Assembly (NCBI GenBank): GCA_008360975.2
Contig: CM039210.1
Location: 7,132,293-7,196,292, forward strand
DNA length: 64,000 nt
Direction: 5' to 3'
Source of the DNA: Lichenostomus cassidix
Lineage: Eukaryota; Chordata; Aves; Passeriformes; Meliphagidae
The notes under the pieces are model-generated. The model did not search any database. It was given only the letters and a program-made list of their open reading frames with translations, and was not told the origin of the DNA. Within the stretch, counting starts at the first letter, position 1. Each line of letters starts with the position of its first letter. This document shows positions 1 through 10,705 of this stretch, in pieces. Both the position numbers and the translations under genes were made by a program.

Positions 1-2240
1 ATGCGGAATACCGAATTCATGGTCTACACCCCATAGGTGCAAAAACTGCCCCGTCTTCTGCGAGGCATAGGCAGGACCATTATCGATTTTCATAGTAGAT
101 GGCATGCCCAGGACCAAGAAAGCCAATTTCCAATGGGCAATGAAATCGCGGCTCTTTTCTCCAGTATGAGCAGTTGCCCACACAGCTGAGGAGAAAGTGT
201 CAATAGACACGTGCACATATTTGAATCAGCCAAATTCAGGAATGCGCGTCACATCCATCTGCCAGAGCTGCAAGGCCTTTAGGCCTCTGGGGTTTACCCC
301 CGGTGGCAGAGGTGCAGCGAGTCCGTGGCAATCAGCACAAGCGCTGACAATGTCACGAGTCTCAGTTGGCGTCAATTGAAACTGCTTCTGCAGGGTATGT
401 GCAGTCTGATGAAAGAAATTGTGAGATGCCTTGGCTTGTGCAATTTTGTCAGGCTGAGGTGCCACCCATGCAGGGTTGGCTAACATGTCAGCCCTGGCAT
501 TGCCTTCTGTTATAAAACCTGGTAAGTTGGTGTGGCTTTGAATGTGCAGAATATAATACGGATGCACTCGAGCTTGAATTGCATTCCAAAAAGTTTGCAA
601 TAGTGAAAACAGAGCCGCATTATTGACTTCTTTTAGAGGTGAACAATCTAAAGGTTTGGTTATATCCGCTACATAAGCAGAGTCAGTGACCAAATTCAAA
701 GGTACCTGAGAGAACCGCTGAAAAGCCATGGCAACTGCCTTCAATTCAACCAGCTGGGCAGAGCCTGACTCATGGCCTTTCAGCACTAGCCACTCAGATC
801 CCTCCTTCCAGGTGACAATGGCCTTTCCTGTTTTCCCAGAACCATTCGTGAAGACGGTGGGTCCATGAACTGGCACCCGGCTGTTCCTTGCCCGCAACGT
901 AAAACAGATTGAATTTGCCAGCTGCAGCAATTTGTGGCTGGGCAGATGGTAAGCAATCTGCCCTGAGAAGTTTTGCAGTGCACTTGGCAAAGGAGTGCTA
1001 TTAGCAAGGCTCCATTCAAAGTTGTCCTGTGATACCGGAACAACAATCGTTGCAGGATCCGCTGCCATCAATTGTAAACACCGATGATGGCATTTAATTA
1101 TCAGACAAGCGATCAATTCGAACAATGTGGGTGCTGTCTTTTTTGGCTGATGGGGCAAAAAGACCCATTCAAGGATATGCAAAGGGTCAGCCCATTGTTT
1201 CTTCCACTGGCTAATGATACCTGTAGGATGGAGGTCTGGAGCAGTAATGAAAACAGTGATAGTAGAGGGATCTACTCGATAAACCTGACGAGCAGAAACA
1301 GCCTGCTGCACCTCATTCAGCACTTGTCGTGCCTCAGGAGTCAATTTCTGATGTGAGTCTAGATCAGAGTCCCCTTTAAAATATTAAAAAGTGGGGAAGG
1401 TTGTGCGATGGTTAGTCCTAAATACAGACGTAACCAATTGATGATACCCAGCAATTTTTGGGCATCATTCAGGGACTTAATAGAGTCTGAGAACTGCACC
1501 TCTTGATGTTGTATGGTTTGATCCAAGATTTTGACTCCCAAATATTTCCAAGGAGGCTGTTGTTGAACTTTCTCCGGAGCCACTTGCAACCCATAGGAAT
1601 GCAGGGCAGCGAGCAATCGAGGCTGTAACCTCTGCAACTCATCCTGGGTGGATGCTGCCACCAGGATATCATCCATATAATGGTAGCAGAGTGCCTCGGG
1701 AAACTGCTCGTGGACTCCAGACAAGGCCTGAGCGACATACCATTGACAGATACTTGGGCTATTCTTCATGCCCTGAGGTAACACTTTCAATTGAAATCTC
1801 TTTACAGGCTCAGCATTGTTAATTGCAGGCACAGTAAAGGCAAATTTTGGCCTATCATTGGGGTGCAAAGGGATTGTAAAAAAACAATCTTTCAAATCAA
1901 TGATCAAAATTTCCCACCCTGTGGGAATCATTGTAGGTGAGGGCATGCCAGGCTGTATGCTCCCCATACTTTCCATCACTGCATTAACTTTTCGGAGATC
2001 TTGCAACAGTCTCCATTTCCCTGATTTTTTCTTAATTACGAAAACGGGGGTATTCCAGGGACTGGTAGAAGGCTCAATGTGTCCCTGTTACAATTGCTCC
2101 TGAACCAGCTGACAAAGGGCGACTAATTTGTCTTTTGGCAGGGGCCACTGTGGTTCCCATATGGGTGTTTTGGTCAGCTATCGCAGAGATAGCACAGAAT
2201 ATGGTGCGCCCTTGCACACAGTGACCCCTATTAAAAATTT
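1..2240 (-). pseudogene. pol: pol: reverse transcriptase, RNase H, integrase start (K1)
   Basis: Reverse transcriptase shows LPQGMKNSPSICQWYV and YMDDILVAA. A frameshift near 1360 separates it from the connection/RNase H part, which has NLVTDSAYVAD and a C-terminal HIQSHTNLPGF. Integrase follows with CADCHG, a WQMDV first acidic residue and, after an in-frame TGA near 223, KIDNGPAYAS with the second; the third lies outside the window. Further stops occur between 2010 and 2230. The element is replication-dead. Confidence 0.85.
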
Positions 2241-3009
2241 GTCCCGATTTGCACCCCCTAGGCTGCCAACACGTCCCGTCCCCAGAGGTTAACTGGAGCC
2301 AAAGTAACATAAAGCCGGATTGTGGATGTGTGTCCCTCAGAGTCTTTCACAAACACAGGTCGTTCGCTCAGTTGGCTCTGAGTGGTTCCTCCTAGCCCCG
2401 CAATGGCTGATCCCGCAGGGGCTAGAGGCCATGAGGAAGGCCATGAAAAGGAGGAGAGAATCATTGTATCGGCACCTGTATCAATCAAACCTTGGAGCTG
2501 AATCTGGTGCGGATGAGCTTTTGGCAGGACGAGGGTACATGTCATCTGTGGTCTCTGATTAGAAATGTCAGCAGCCCAGCAGACCAGCGGAAGTCCTGGC
2601 GATTCAGTGCTGTTATCTCTGCAGACTTGTTGGTCTGCCCTGGGAACACAAGACTCAAAAGGCAATAATTGAGCATAGTGAGTCTTTTTAGGGATAGTGG
2701 CACGAATCTGGCCTGTAAAATCAGCATCTATAACTTCTGGGTGGACAAAAATCCCTTGGTGGGTGACATCAGGTCTCCCCACTAGCAGTGCACTGAATCC
2801 CCGACCTAGGGGTCCATGCACCTCCAAGGGAACCCTATGGGAGCCACCAGATTCTAGGATGACTGTTCTTGCAGTGTAGACGTCAACCCGGGCTGGTCCT
2901 TGGGTGCCGTCTCCAAATTGACTGGATAGGCCTGTGCCATCGCCCTGTTCTGGGGGAACGCTTGTGTTGGGGGACAACTCCCCCTGTTTGCACCCCTCTT
3001 CATGTTTCC
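2234..3009 (-). pseudogene. pro: dUTPase-like domain plus aspartic protease (K1)
   Basis: The frame entered by the GGGAAAC shift contains a dUTPase-like stretch (GIFVHPEVIDADFTG, with a QLLPF-type strand after it), then the retroviral protease signature LIDTGADTMI and a C-terminal LWGRD. A TAG at about 2258 ends the frame early; text continues to AAATTTT at 2234-2240, which would be the pro-pol shift site. The protease matures Gag; the dUTPase would lower dUTP. The dUTPase active-site motifs look incomplete. Confidence 0.78.
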
Positions 3010-3310
3010 CGACAGAGGTCGACCATCTGCATGGTGCTTAGACCTGCAGTATTCTGGACAGTGACCTGGCCTACTACACCTCCCACACTGGGGAATCCAG
3101 TTCCCCGGATTCTCCTTCTGCTTTGATTCAACTTGTTTCCGTTTGTTCCCAGCCTTGGGCTGCTTCTGTCCCTGGTCAGGGGGTGCCTGACCAGGCGGTA
3201 GAAGCGCAGCCAAGGCAGACCTCTTTTGGTTCCCTGATCCCACCTTAGAGCAAGCTTCTACCATTGCTGCAAGTGTAGGTTGCCCTGGTAGGGCATTTAT
3301 GATCTTTCTA
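2854..3310 (-). pseudogene. gag: gag, capsid end and nucleocapsid (K1)
   Basis: After LPGQPTLAAMVEACSKVG, the end of capsid, comes a Lys/Gln-rich linker and one complete zinc knuckle CGRCSRPGHCPEYC (CX2CX4HX4C), then a basic tail. Nucleocapsid binds genomic RNA. At 3004-3010 the minus strand has GGGAAAC in the right phase for a -1 shift into the protease frame. Gag itself runs on to a stop at 2854. Confidence 0.82.
3004..3010 (-). promoter_or_regulatory. gag-pro -1 ribosomal frameshift site (K1)
   Basis: GGGAAAC in phase G-GGA-AAC on the minus strand, 150 bases before the gag stop. The -1 frame leads into the dUTPase-protease text. Confidence 0.75.
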
Positions 3311-3579
3311 TGTGGCAGCACAGAAACCTTTCCCATGGGAATTTTTCTCTCCTTCTATGTTTTATAAATAAAGATAAAAGTTTCATGTTATTGAAACGGC
3401 CTTTTGGATACAGGCGGTCAAATGCCTGGGCCAATCAATCCCTGGGGGCGGATGATTGTGACCCAATCCGAACGGCCCTGTGATGTGTGTATAAATCTGT
3501 TAAATTATTTAATAAAGTAGTTCTTTCTAGCACTTGAGAGGTCTTGCCTCTTCACTCTGCTAGCGGTCCAACAGCGACA
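3311..3579 (+). mobile_element. Solo LTR C1 (K1 family) in K1 gag
   Basis: It runs TGTGGCAGCACAG to CAGCGACA, 269 bp, with a perfect 6-bp duplication TTTCTA (3305-3310 and 3580-3585). TATAAAT and AATAAA lie within 30 bp of each other near 3490-3515. It is a diverged relative of K1's own LTR, inserted in the opposite orientation to K1. Gag capsid text resumes on either side. Confidence 0.88.
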
Positions 3580-3789
3580 TTTCTACACTCGTCATTGGTA
3601 TTGTCTCTTGCCAACTGTTTGCACAACATCTGTCTCATTGAATCATCCTCCACCTGCTTTTCCAGGGCTGCCGCTAGCTTCTCTACAAAAGTCAGGAAAA
3701 GCTCAGACTGCCCCTGAGATATTTTCGAATACCGTGTTTGTGGGGCAGCCATGTCTATGGTTTTCGTGATGGCCCCAATGATAGCATAG
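3580..3789 (-). pseudogene. gag: gag, capsid major homology region (K1)
   Basis: The minus strand reads ISQGQSELFLTFVEKL, which has the spacing of the retroviral major homology region (Q, G, E, then F and L), followed by a helical capsid C-terminal stretch with LCKQLARDNTNDECRN. It is cut on one side by LTR C1 at 3579 and on the other by the LTR-like block above 3790. Confidence 0.75.
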
Positions 3790-4203
3790 GGTTAAAATGT
3801 TTCTAAAATCGGGATAGCTAAAGTAGGCCTTGAGAACGGGAGTGGGCATTGTATGTACTGCAATTGTTAAATCATGTGAACCTGCACCTGCTGTACCTAA
3901 CTGTACAAGTACATGATGACATTGATTAGATGATTGCTTAGAAAATATTGGGAATCGTCTTAGCTAAATCATTTGAACTTGCACCTGTGTAATAAATCAG
4001 AAATATTGTGGGAAGAGGGGGCTTAAAGTCATGCTCGGGGGAAAACAATAGAACAATATCAAGTTGATGATTAACATATGATTATACCAGTTATGTAAGG
4101 AAATGGTATAAAATGTGTCCACTTCGAATCCATGTTGAAGTCAGATTTGGGTTCGTCTTTACCCCTAGCTTCCAGAGCTCTTCAATTAAAGCACCTGCAT
4201 AGA
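3790..4203 (+). repeat. Probable second solo LTR in K1 gag
   Basis: This non-coding stretch interrupts capsid between the 3788 side and the 4210 LTR. It holds a TATAAAATG box near 4109 and ATTAAA near 4185, spaced like an LTR promoter and poly(A) signal. A 30-bp internal near-repeat (AAATCATGTGAACCTGCACC type) occurs twice. I could not fix its ends or a duplication. Confidence 0.45.
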
Positions 4204-4209
4204 ATCATC

Positions 4210-4551
4210 TGTTACAAAATGAGGCTTGGTGCGAGCAAGGCCAGTGTTAGCTGAACAGGCCGCAGCAGTGCCCTGGGAAAGTGCCGTGAGAAAGGTACTG
4301 GGGAAGTGCAGCTGTGCCCTTGAGCTCTGAGGGAGTACCGTAAAGAATGTACCGGGGGGAACTTGCGATTAAGAAGAATGAGGGGGGAACCCTGAAAGTG
4401 TGAGAATGGAATGCATAGAATGCAGATTGTAACTTTTAGTAGTAAGCATGAGCACTTGTAACACTATATAAGCCACGCACGCAGTAAAATAAATGAAGCT
4501 TGCTTATAACTCATATTGAGCTTGTCGCTTGCTTCCTCTCGCCTCCTAACA
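4210..4551 (+). mobile_element. Solo LTR (342 bp) in K1 gag
   Basis: It runs TGTTACAAAATGAGG to CTCCTAACA with a perfect 6-bp duplication ATCATC (4204-4209 and 4552-4557). TATATAAG lies near 4465 and AATAAA near 4489. No second copy was recognised in the window. Confidence 0.85.
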
Positions 4552-5056
4552 ATCATCCAGTGATTATGTGTTTTCCACGCTAACACCCATACCGACCTTT
4601 TGAGCCTGCTCCAGCATCTGAGGATCCCAACTAGCTTGGACGTTGGGGTTAGAAAAAAGTTTGTCCCCATAAGGACATCCACCCCAATTGTGCATCTAGG
4701 CTCATCAGGAGGAAAGCGCATATTCTGCATTGCCTGTTTTTCAGCCATTTTTCTCCAGTTATTCTCAAAAATTGCATATTGCACAGGCTGAAAAAAAACT
4801 TGACCCAAATGCCTAATATCGAATGGAGCAAGCAGGTCAGTATTTATCACTCAAATAATTTGCATAACTTGGGGGGAGGAGAGTCCATACTGGCTTATTT
4901 TTGTTTGTAAATCGTTCACAATCTTCCATGCAATGATGTCATGGCTGTGTGCCTGACCCAAATTCGGGTCAGGCTTCAACACAGGAAAAGCCTAGATGTC
5001 CTCTTGCAGGGTGCCAGTATCACCTTGATCTGCTGGTACACCTCCTGGAGGTGCTG
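4552..5056 (-). pseudogene. gag: gag, capsid N-terminal domain (K1)
   Basis: The minus strand encodes a class II capsid segment: LLAPFDIRHLGQVF, PVQYAIFENNWR and DVLMGTNFF are in one frame, then the text continues in another frame after a frameshift near 4640. The left limit is the 6-bp duplication ATCATC of the LTR at 4210-4551. The part above 4850 has a stop and continues the capsid toward the class I insertion. Capsid builds the core shell. Confidence 0.75.
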
Positions 5057-5934
5057 TGAGACTCTGAGCTTTTTGCCCCCTTCCACCAGCACAGGCGCCT
5101 GTCTGTGGCCGCCAGGGCTGAAGGCTGAACTCTTAATTCAAATTCAAATTGTAGGTAACAGCTCTAGCCTGATGGCTTCTTGCAGCAGTGCAAAACCTGA
5201 GGGCAGCCCCCCCCTGCTGCGGGGGAGGGCTGCCCTAGAACCGGAACACGCAGGATGGTCATTCCATGGCCACGAGCTGTGGGGCTGGTCAGACACAGTT
5301 CTTGTAGAAGCGTTGCAGGTTTAGAAAGGCAGCTGTTTGGTTCCTGGTCTCCATGGTGTTTTTATTGAGGAAAATAGGGGTGGAGTGGGGAGACTGGGGA
5401 GGGGGAAGGGAAGGCAAGGGAGGGTGCAGGTTCCATATGAGTCCAGAACCAAAGAGGCCCGTTCTGGCTCTGGCTGGGGATTTTATCTCTAGGGATGGGG
5501 GGCGGTCCTGACTCACATCCAGTCAGAAGGGGTCAGGGGGGCGGGGTCAGGGACAGGAAGGACACACGTTACAACAGCTTATCAGCTAAGCATGCATTTG
5601 AAACCAGCACAGAAACCGCTGAATCATCCCATGAAGAACTGTCACCTTGGAGGAGGCTTTGGGGGTCTCCAAAGACCACCAAGACATACGGAGCATGCGT
5701 TGTGCACATGCTAATGATATTAATGACTTCCGAGAAATGATTTGTATAACCACTCCTATCCTGAAGAATGTAATTAATATTCATGATTTTACCTATAACT
5801 CTGTGTCTTTGGGGTACTGAGGTGTGTGTGTTTGGCGGAAACAATCCCCACACATCCGGTGCACCGAATAAAGCAAATACCCACTTCTCTGACTTGGTCT
5901 CTGAAGTGTCTCTGAGCTCGATTGGGGCGAATCA
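5057..5934 (+). repeat. 5' LTR of provirus A, interrupted by solo LTR D
   Basis: It begins TGAGACTCTGAGC and ends GGGGCGAATCA, next to the primer site. Without the 396-bp nested LTR plus its duplication it matches the 3' LTR closely. AATAAA lies at 5867-5872 after CCTATAACTC. A short tandem AATTCAAATTCAAATTG sits early in U3. Confidence 0.88.
5181..5576 (-). mobile_element. Solo LTR D nested in the 5' LTR of provirus A
   Basis: On the minus strand it runs TGTTGTAACG to TGCTGCA, with an AATAAAAAC signal. It is flanked on the plus strand by GCTTCT (5175-5180) and GCTTAT (5577-5582), a 6-bp duplication with one mismatch. The 3' LTR of the same provirus lacks it, so it entered after the provirus did. 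The 6-bp duplication suggests a class II origin. Confidence 0.85.
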
Positions 5935-5937
5935 AAC

Positions 5938-5955
5938 TGGCACCCCAGATGGGAC
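5938..5955 (+). other. Primer binding site of provirus A
   Basis: TGGCACCCCAGATGGGAC follows the LTR after AAC. From memory it best fits the 3' end of tRNA-Arg(CCU). The same 18 bases occur in the second copy at 23848. Confidence 0.65.
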
Positions 5956-6119
5956 CCTGACTCTGCTCGGCTGCCGGATCCAGGGGTAAGCAGACCTCCC
6001 AGTCGCGACCCTGAATTTTCAGGGGGAGCTCAGCTGTCCTCTGGCTCACGGCGGGAGTAGACTAAGGACCATCTGCACCAAATTAAGGTATTTGCTACTT
6101 TTAAAATAAATGCCTGCAG

Positions 6120-6720
6120 GTCCGGGGTGCTAGTCCCTGAGGGTGGGTTGAGACTGGGTCTCCCAAAATTAGTCCCGGGCAAGGGGTTGGACCCCCGGGG
6201 TTGGACCCCACTGTCAAGAAAAGGTACTTTTAAAGGGTTGGACCCCGGGGTTGGACCCCGCTATAGTGAAAGGTGCCTTTAAGGGGTTGGACCTCACTGT
6301 ATTACACCATACTGAGATTTTTGTTCTGTCTGTTGTTATTCTGTTACTGTGTTACTGTGTCATTATTTTGTTACTGTGTGAGTGTGAATGAATGAGACGT
6401 GTCTCCGACACTGAGCGAGAATGGAGCTTTATCTATGTTTCCGTTCTCTGGCGACAGAAACGGCCAGAGAAAAGCGAAGAGACTGGCAAAGAGTGAACGA
6501 GCGTGGGTCACATATAAACCGTTGGTTTGGAGTGTCTGGAAGGGGGCAGATTATATTGTTGAATGGAGGGATTTTGGCTGCTGAGTTGAGAACGCTTGGA
6601 CCCCAACACCTTTCTAGTATTGCTCTATTTGATTTTGCGATTAAAATTCTGTGTTTTGTGTGTGGAAACCGTTGTGAAACGTAAACTCAGTGCGCGTGTA
6701 TTAATTGTGAGAGGAAGTGA
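6120..6720 (+). other. 5' leader of provirus A with GGGTTGGACC repeats
   Basis: Untranslated leader alignable by eye with 24030-24600 of the sister provirus. It contains five copies of GGGTTGGACC between 6183 and 6295, then a run of TGTTACTG-type repeats. This is the position of the packaging signal in gammaretroviruses; that role here is inference. No long frame is convincing. Confidence 0.6.
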
Positions 6721-9700
6721 TGTTGTCTATTTGCTCGGGTGCTTCTGAAATTTTAATGTGTGTGCATGTACTGTGTGTGCAAGATTTTACCTGTGTTAAT
6801 TGGTATTTTTGCCGGCATATAAATTTATGCGGGGACGCCCGCAAGATAAAAATAACTAATTGAATCTAATAAGTACCTCTTTAGAGCTCCTGTGTGTAGC
6901 TGCTGAAATATGGTTGTATAGCATGTTGTAGCAGATGGAGCTGTGGGACAGCTGTGAGCTCAGCACCAGACAGTCCCTGACCCTGCCAGCCCCTGGGGCA
7001 GGGCGGCTGTGGGACACACCGATCACCTGTGGTGCTGCTGGCCTTGCCTGCTGACAGCCTCGGAGGGGGAAGGGCTGCGTTTAGATACTGCAGAGGGAAT
7101 GTTTAGAAATGTAGATTGTCTGTTAAGAGTTCTGTCTAGGTCACCAGAATGACTTTGTGGGACAATGAGCACCCCCAGGCAGTAGTACGGGTGGGGGCTG
7201 GAGGAAGGGCTGAATAAGCCCTGCAGAAACTAGTTAGAAAGATACTGCAAATGTATGTAAGAAAGGATAAAAGAAGGCAGGAGCAAAAGTAATGCCAAAG
7301 AGACACTGAAAGCAAAAATGTCTGTAGAAAAGATATACCAAATTTTGTAATTAACTATTTCAAAGTTAAAATCTCCTGTCTGGGTTACTCTGAGTTGCTG
7401 CTTTGGTTTTTTTGAACAAAAGTTTGCTCGACCCTTCAAGCAGCCAGCCAAATTGCCTTAGAGAAAATGCAAATTAACTGCTGCAGAGGAAAAAATTTTA
7501 GAACTGCTGAGGAGAAGGTAGAGACAAGGTGTGTCTCTGAGCCACTGTCTGGGGCTGTTCAAGCAGCCAAGAACGTGACAATGTGTACTTAATTCATGTC
7601 CCCAAGAGGGTTCAGTCCTTTCTGTACAGTTGGTTGTCATGGCAAGTAACTTTTGCAAAAAGGTGTTCTTCCCCATGCTTTGAAAATTTGACAGCCACTT
7701 TTGGAGAACACGGCGGCGTGATGCTAATTTTATAAGTTACCAAATCCAGTGGCTGGCGGCTATTGATTGTCTCAGAATGTAGCCAGAGGCTGACCACGCT
7801 GTCTGCAAGTTGTGCAGCCAAAGCTCTGATGGTAAATAAAGCTCGAAAGCTGACAATAGGAATATACCTCATAAGTTTCACACCAAGCTAAAGATTTATT
7901 AACTCAAAGAACATCTGAGTAGATGACCAGCGCAGTTATTGTACTGTGAATCTTGTCTAGTAAAACAAGAGTATTTAAGAAAAAAAAGAAAAAACCCAAA
8001 AACAAGGGGTTTGACTCAGCCTCCTTGAGGAAGTTGAAAAAAAAAAAAAAAAAAGTATTTAGTAGTGAGTCTTCAAAAGTACTAGAAGAGTAACAATTTG
8101 AAAAATACACTATCGTTAACGAAAAGAAGTTAAGTGAAACATTGCCTCTTACATAGTCAGCTCAAGCAGCAGAGCTGTAAGTGCTTATAAAATCCTGCGA
8201 AGTATATAAAGACAAAATAGTGAATATTTTTACTAATTCTAAATATGCATATAGAGTAATACATGCATTTAAGAAATTATAAGAAAAAAAAGGAAGTTTA
8301 TTAAATTTTAATTTCTCACTTATTAAAAGAATTTCCAATGGAGAGTTAAATGAGGCAAGAATTCATCATTCTCCCACTCTAACATGTGTTATCACTGTGC
8401 AAGTTTGTTTTAACATCTTTCAGTGTGTCCTCATCAGACAAAAAGCTGTGTGAGACAAAGAACCACTCAAGCCACAGAAGCAAAAGAACTGCTAACTTCC
8501 CTCACGGCTGTGAGTTCTACAGCCAGAGACTCCTCTCCAGTGTGAAACCAAAATGAAACACATTAAATGGTTTTGTTTTTTGTATTACCAGAACAGTGTT
8601 ATCCACAGTCAGCTATCCTAGCAAAACCTTGTAATAATTGTAATGGCAAGTATGGCTTCAGATGCAAAGGGGTAAGTAAGCCAAGGAAAAAAAAAAAAAA
8701 GGAAAAGCTATGTGAGCTTGAATCTAAATTTGTGAAATTGATATATAACAATAACAAAATAATTTCATTTTTAAAATGAAAAGGTTTCAAAAGGATGGCT
8801 GGCTATTTTACTAAGTATTTATAACTGTTAATGCATATTTGTTTGTCCAGTGTTTAAGAATGCTAAGCCCCACAAAAGAAAATACTGCCTTTGAAAAATC
8901 GCTAAAAGTCATAGACTAATCTGCCAGGCTTTGGGCTCTGCAATTTAAAAGTTAATTTAAAATAGCAGTTAAAAGTGCCATTCTTCAGTAGCACATTTGA
9001 AGACCTAGAAAAAGCTCGCAAAATCGTATAAAAGATCCTGAACATCTGTTGATTTTGTGAGTGGCTAATATTTGTGAGCATATTTTTTGTAAATTGAAAG
9101 ATAATCTAGATTTACGGAGAGTAAAACAAAAGACTGAAAAGGTGAGAAAAGATAGCCTAATGGATCACAAGCAAAAACTAACAGCATGAGAATCTTAGTC
9201 AGTTATCCTTTATGCTTTCCTCTTTCCTTTCTGCTCTGTTTGCTAAAAATTCTGCCAAGGTGAGGAAGAAAAGTACCCCATTTTACAAGCAAGAAAAGCT
9301 ATCAGTGGTCCTGATCACTGTCTGGAGCCATGATGTGAGCTGCCAAAACTGGAAAAATTAATGTCTCTGCAACACTTCAAAATGCCTGTGTGTATGGTGT
9401 GTGTGGGGAAGGAACAGGTCAAGCCTTGCCCTGGTGAGACAGTGAACTGCTCCTTACCTCACCCCCAGAGCATCCCAGCCCTGCAGTGAGGTCCAGTCAT
9501 GAACACAGCAGAGGCAGTGTTGCACAGAGCTCCAAGCCCAGCCCTATAGCAGAGCCAGTCATAGACACAGCAGAGGACAGTGCTCCAATCTCCCCATCTC
9601 TGACTCCAAAGAAACCTGCTAGGAGATGGAAGGCCCAAGAAAGCCAAAAGAATTAACATTCCTCTTAGAATTTCTATAGATTCTGTCTTTCTTCTTTTTC
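6721..9700. other. 3 kb without viral genes inside provirus A
   Basis: AT-rich, with many stops in all frames and no gag or pol text. A short frame around 8590-8670 contains a cysteine pair (PCNNCNGKYGFRCKG) followed at once by GTAAGT, a splice-donor-like sequence. A (A)15 run occurs near 8040 and another A-run near 8686. It could be decayed env, captured host sequence or another insertion; I cannot decide which. Confidence 0.5.
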
Positions 9701-10160
9701 TTCAAAATAACTGCTCAACCAATATCTCTCCACATTAGTGTTGTTCCTCAACTAACAAAGCTTACTCCGAATATATAAACCCACCAATTTTCAGTTTTGC
9801 CAGGTAGTTTATACCCTAGCCTGAAATAAGTAAACTAAAAAAGAACCTTTCTACCATTGTAGAGGCCATAATAAGTGCCACTGCAGATGCCATAAAAGCA
9901 CAGCAAATCAAGATAAAGAGCATCTTACAATTAACTATAAATTTGCTGTATGCCAAAAGAGAAAGAGTATGTACAGTTATAAATACAAGCTGTTGCAATT
10001 ATGTTAATCCTAACTTAAACAAATGTATATAATAGTTTTTTGTGTTATTGCATTGTTATTTACTGTCTGCAATAGTAGTTATTGTTATATAATATTATGT
10101 ACTTAGAACTGTGATGTTTATATCCAATAGCAAAAGTATAAACTTAGATATAAAATAGAA
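9700..10160 (+). pseudogene. env: env transmembrane remnant of provirus A
   Basis: In short frame-shifted pieces one reads a helical stretch (STIVEAIISATADAIKAQQ) followed by CTVINTSCC, a CX6CC motif that covalently tethers the surface subunit in gamma-type Env. The stretch from about 9960 aligns with 30910-31200 of the sister copy. Stops are numerous. It would have been the membrane-anchored fusion subunit. Confidence 0.6.
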
Positions 10161-10211
10161 AAAGGTATTTACTTTCATAGTATACAAGATTTGTAAAGAA
10201 TTACAAATTAC

Positions 10212-10229
10212 AAAAGAAAAGGGGGGAAT
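10212..10229 (+). other. Polypurine tract of provirus A
   Basis: AAAAGAAAAGGGGGGAA lies immediately before the 3' LTR. The same tract precedes the 3' LTR at 31249. It primes plus-strand DNA synthesis. Confidence 0.8.
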
Positions 10230-10705
10230 TGAGACTCTGAGCTTTTTGCCCCCTTCCACCAGCACAGGCGCCTGTCTGTGGCCGCCAGGGCTGAAGGCTG
10301 AACTCTTAATTCAAATTCAAATTGTAGGTAACAGCTCTAGCCTGATGGCTTATCAGCTAAGCATGCATTTGAAACCAGCACAGAAACCGCTGAATCATCC
10401 CATGAAGAACTGTCACCTTGGAGGAGGCTTTGGGGGTCTCCAAAGACCACCAAGACATACGGAGCATGCGTTGTGCACATGCTAATGATATTAATGACTT
10501 CCGAGAAATGATTTGTATAACCACTCCTATCCTGAAGAATGTAATTAATATTCATGATTTTACCTATAACTCTGTGTCTTTGGGGTACTGAGGTGTGTGT
10601 GTTTGGCGGAAACAATCCCCACACATCCGGTGCACCGAATAAAGCAAATACCCACTTCTCTGACTTGGTCTCTGAAGTGTCTCTGAGCTCGATTGGGGCG
10701 AATCA
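10230..10705 (+). repeat. 3' LTR of provirus A
   Basis: It begins TGAGACTCTGAGC and ends GAATCA, is 476 bp long, with an AATAAA near 10640. It carries the same small variants as the 5' LTR and lacks the nested LTR D. The target duplication GCTG follows. Confidence 0.88.

Larger units (their letters stand above)
5057..10705 (+). mobile_element. Class I (gamma-like) provirus A, gag-pol deleted, inside K1 gag
   Basis: Two LTRs of one family (5057-5934 and 10230-10705) flank 4.3 kb. The whole is bounded by the duplication GCTG (5053-5056 and 10706-10709), which places the insertion inside K1 gag. It keeps a primer site, a long leader, a transmembrane-env remnant and a polypurine tract, but no gag or pol frame. 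From about 6720 to 9700 the sequence does not match its relative at 23361-31698. Both LTRs share small variants that are absent from that relative, so this is an independent insertion. Confidence 0.85.
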
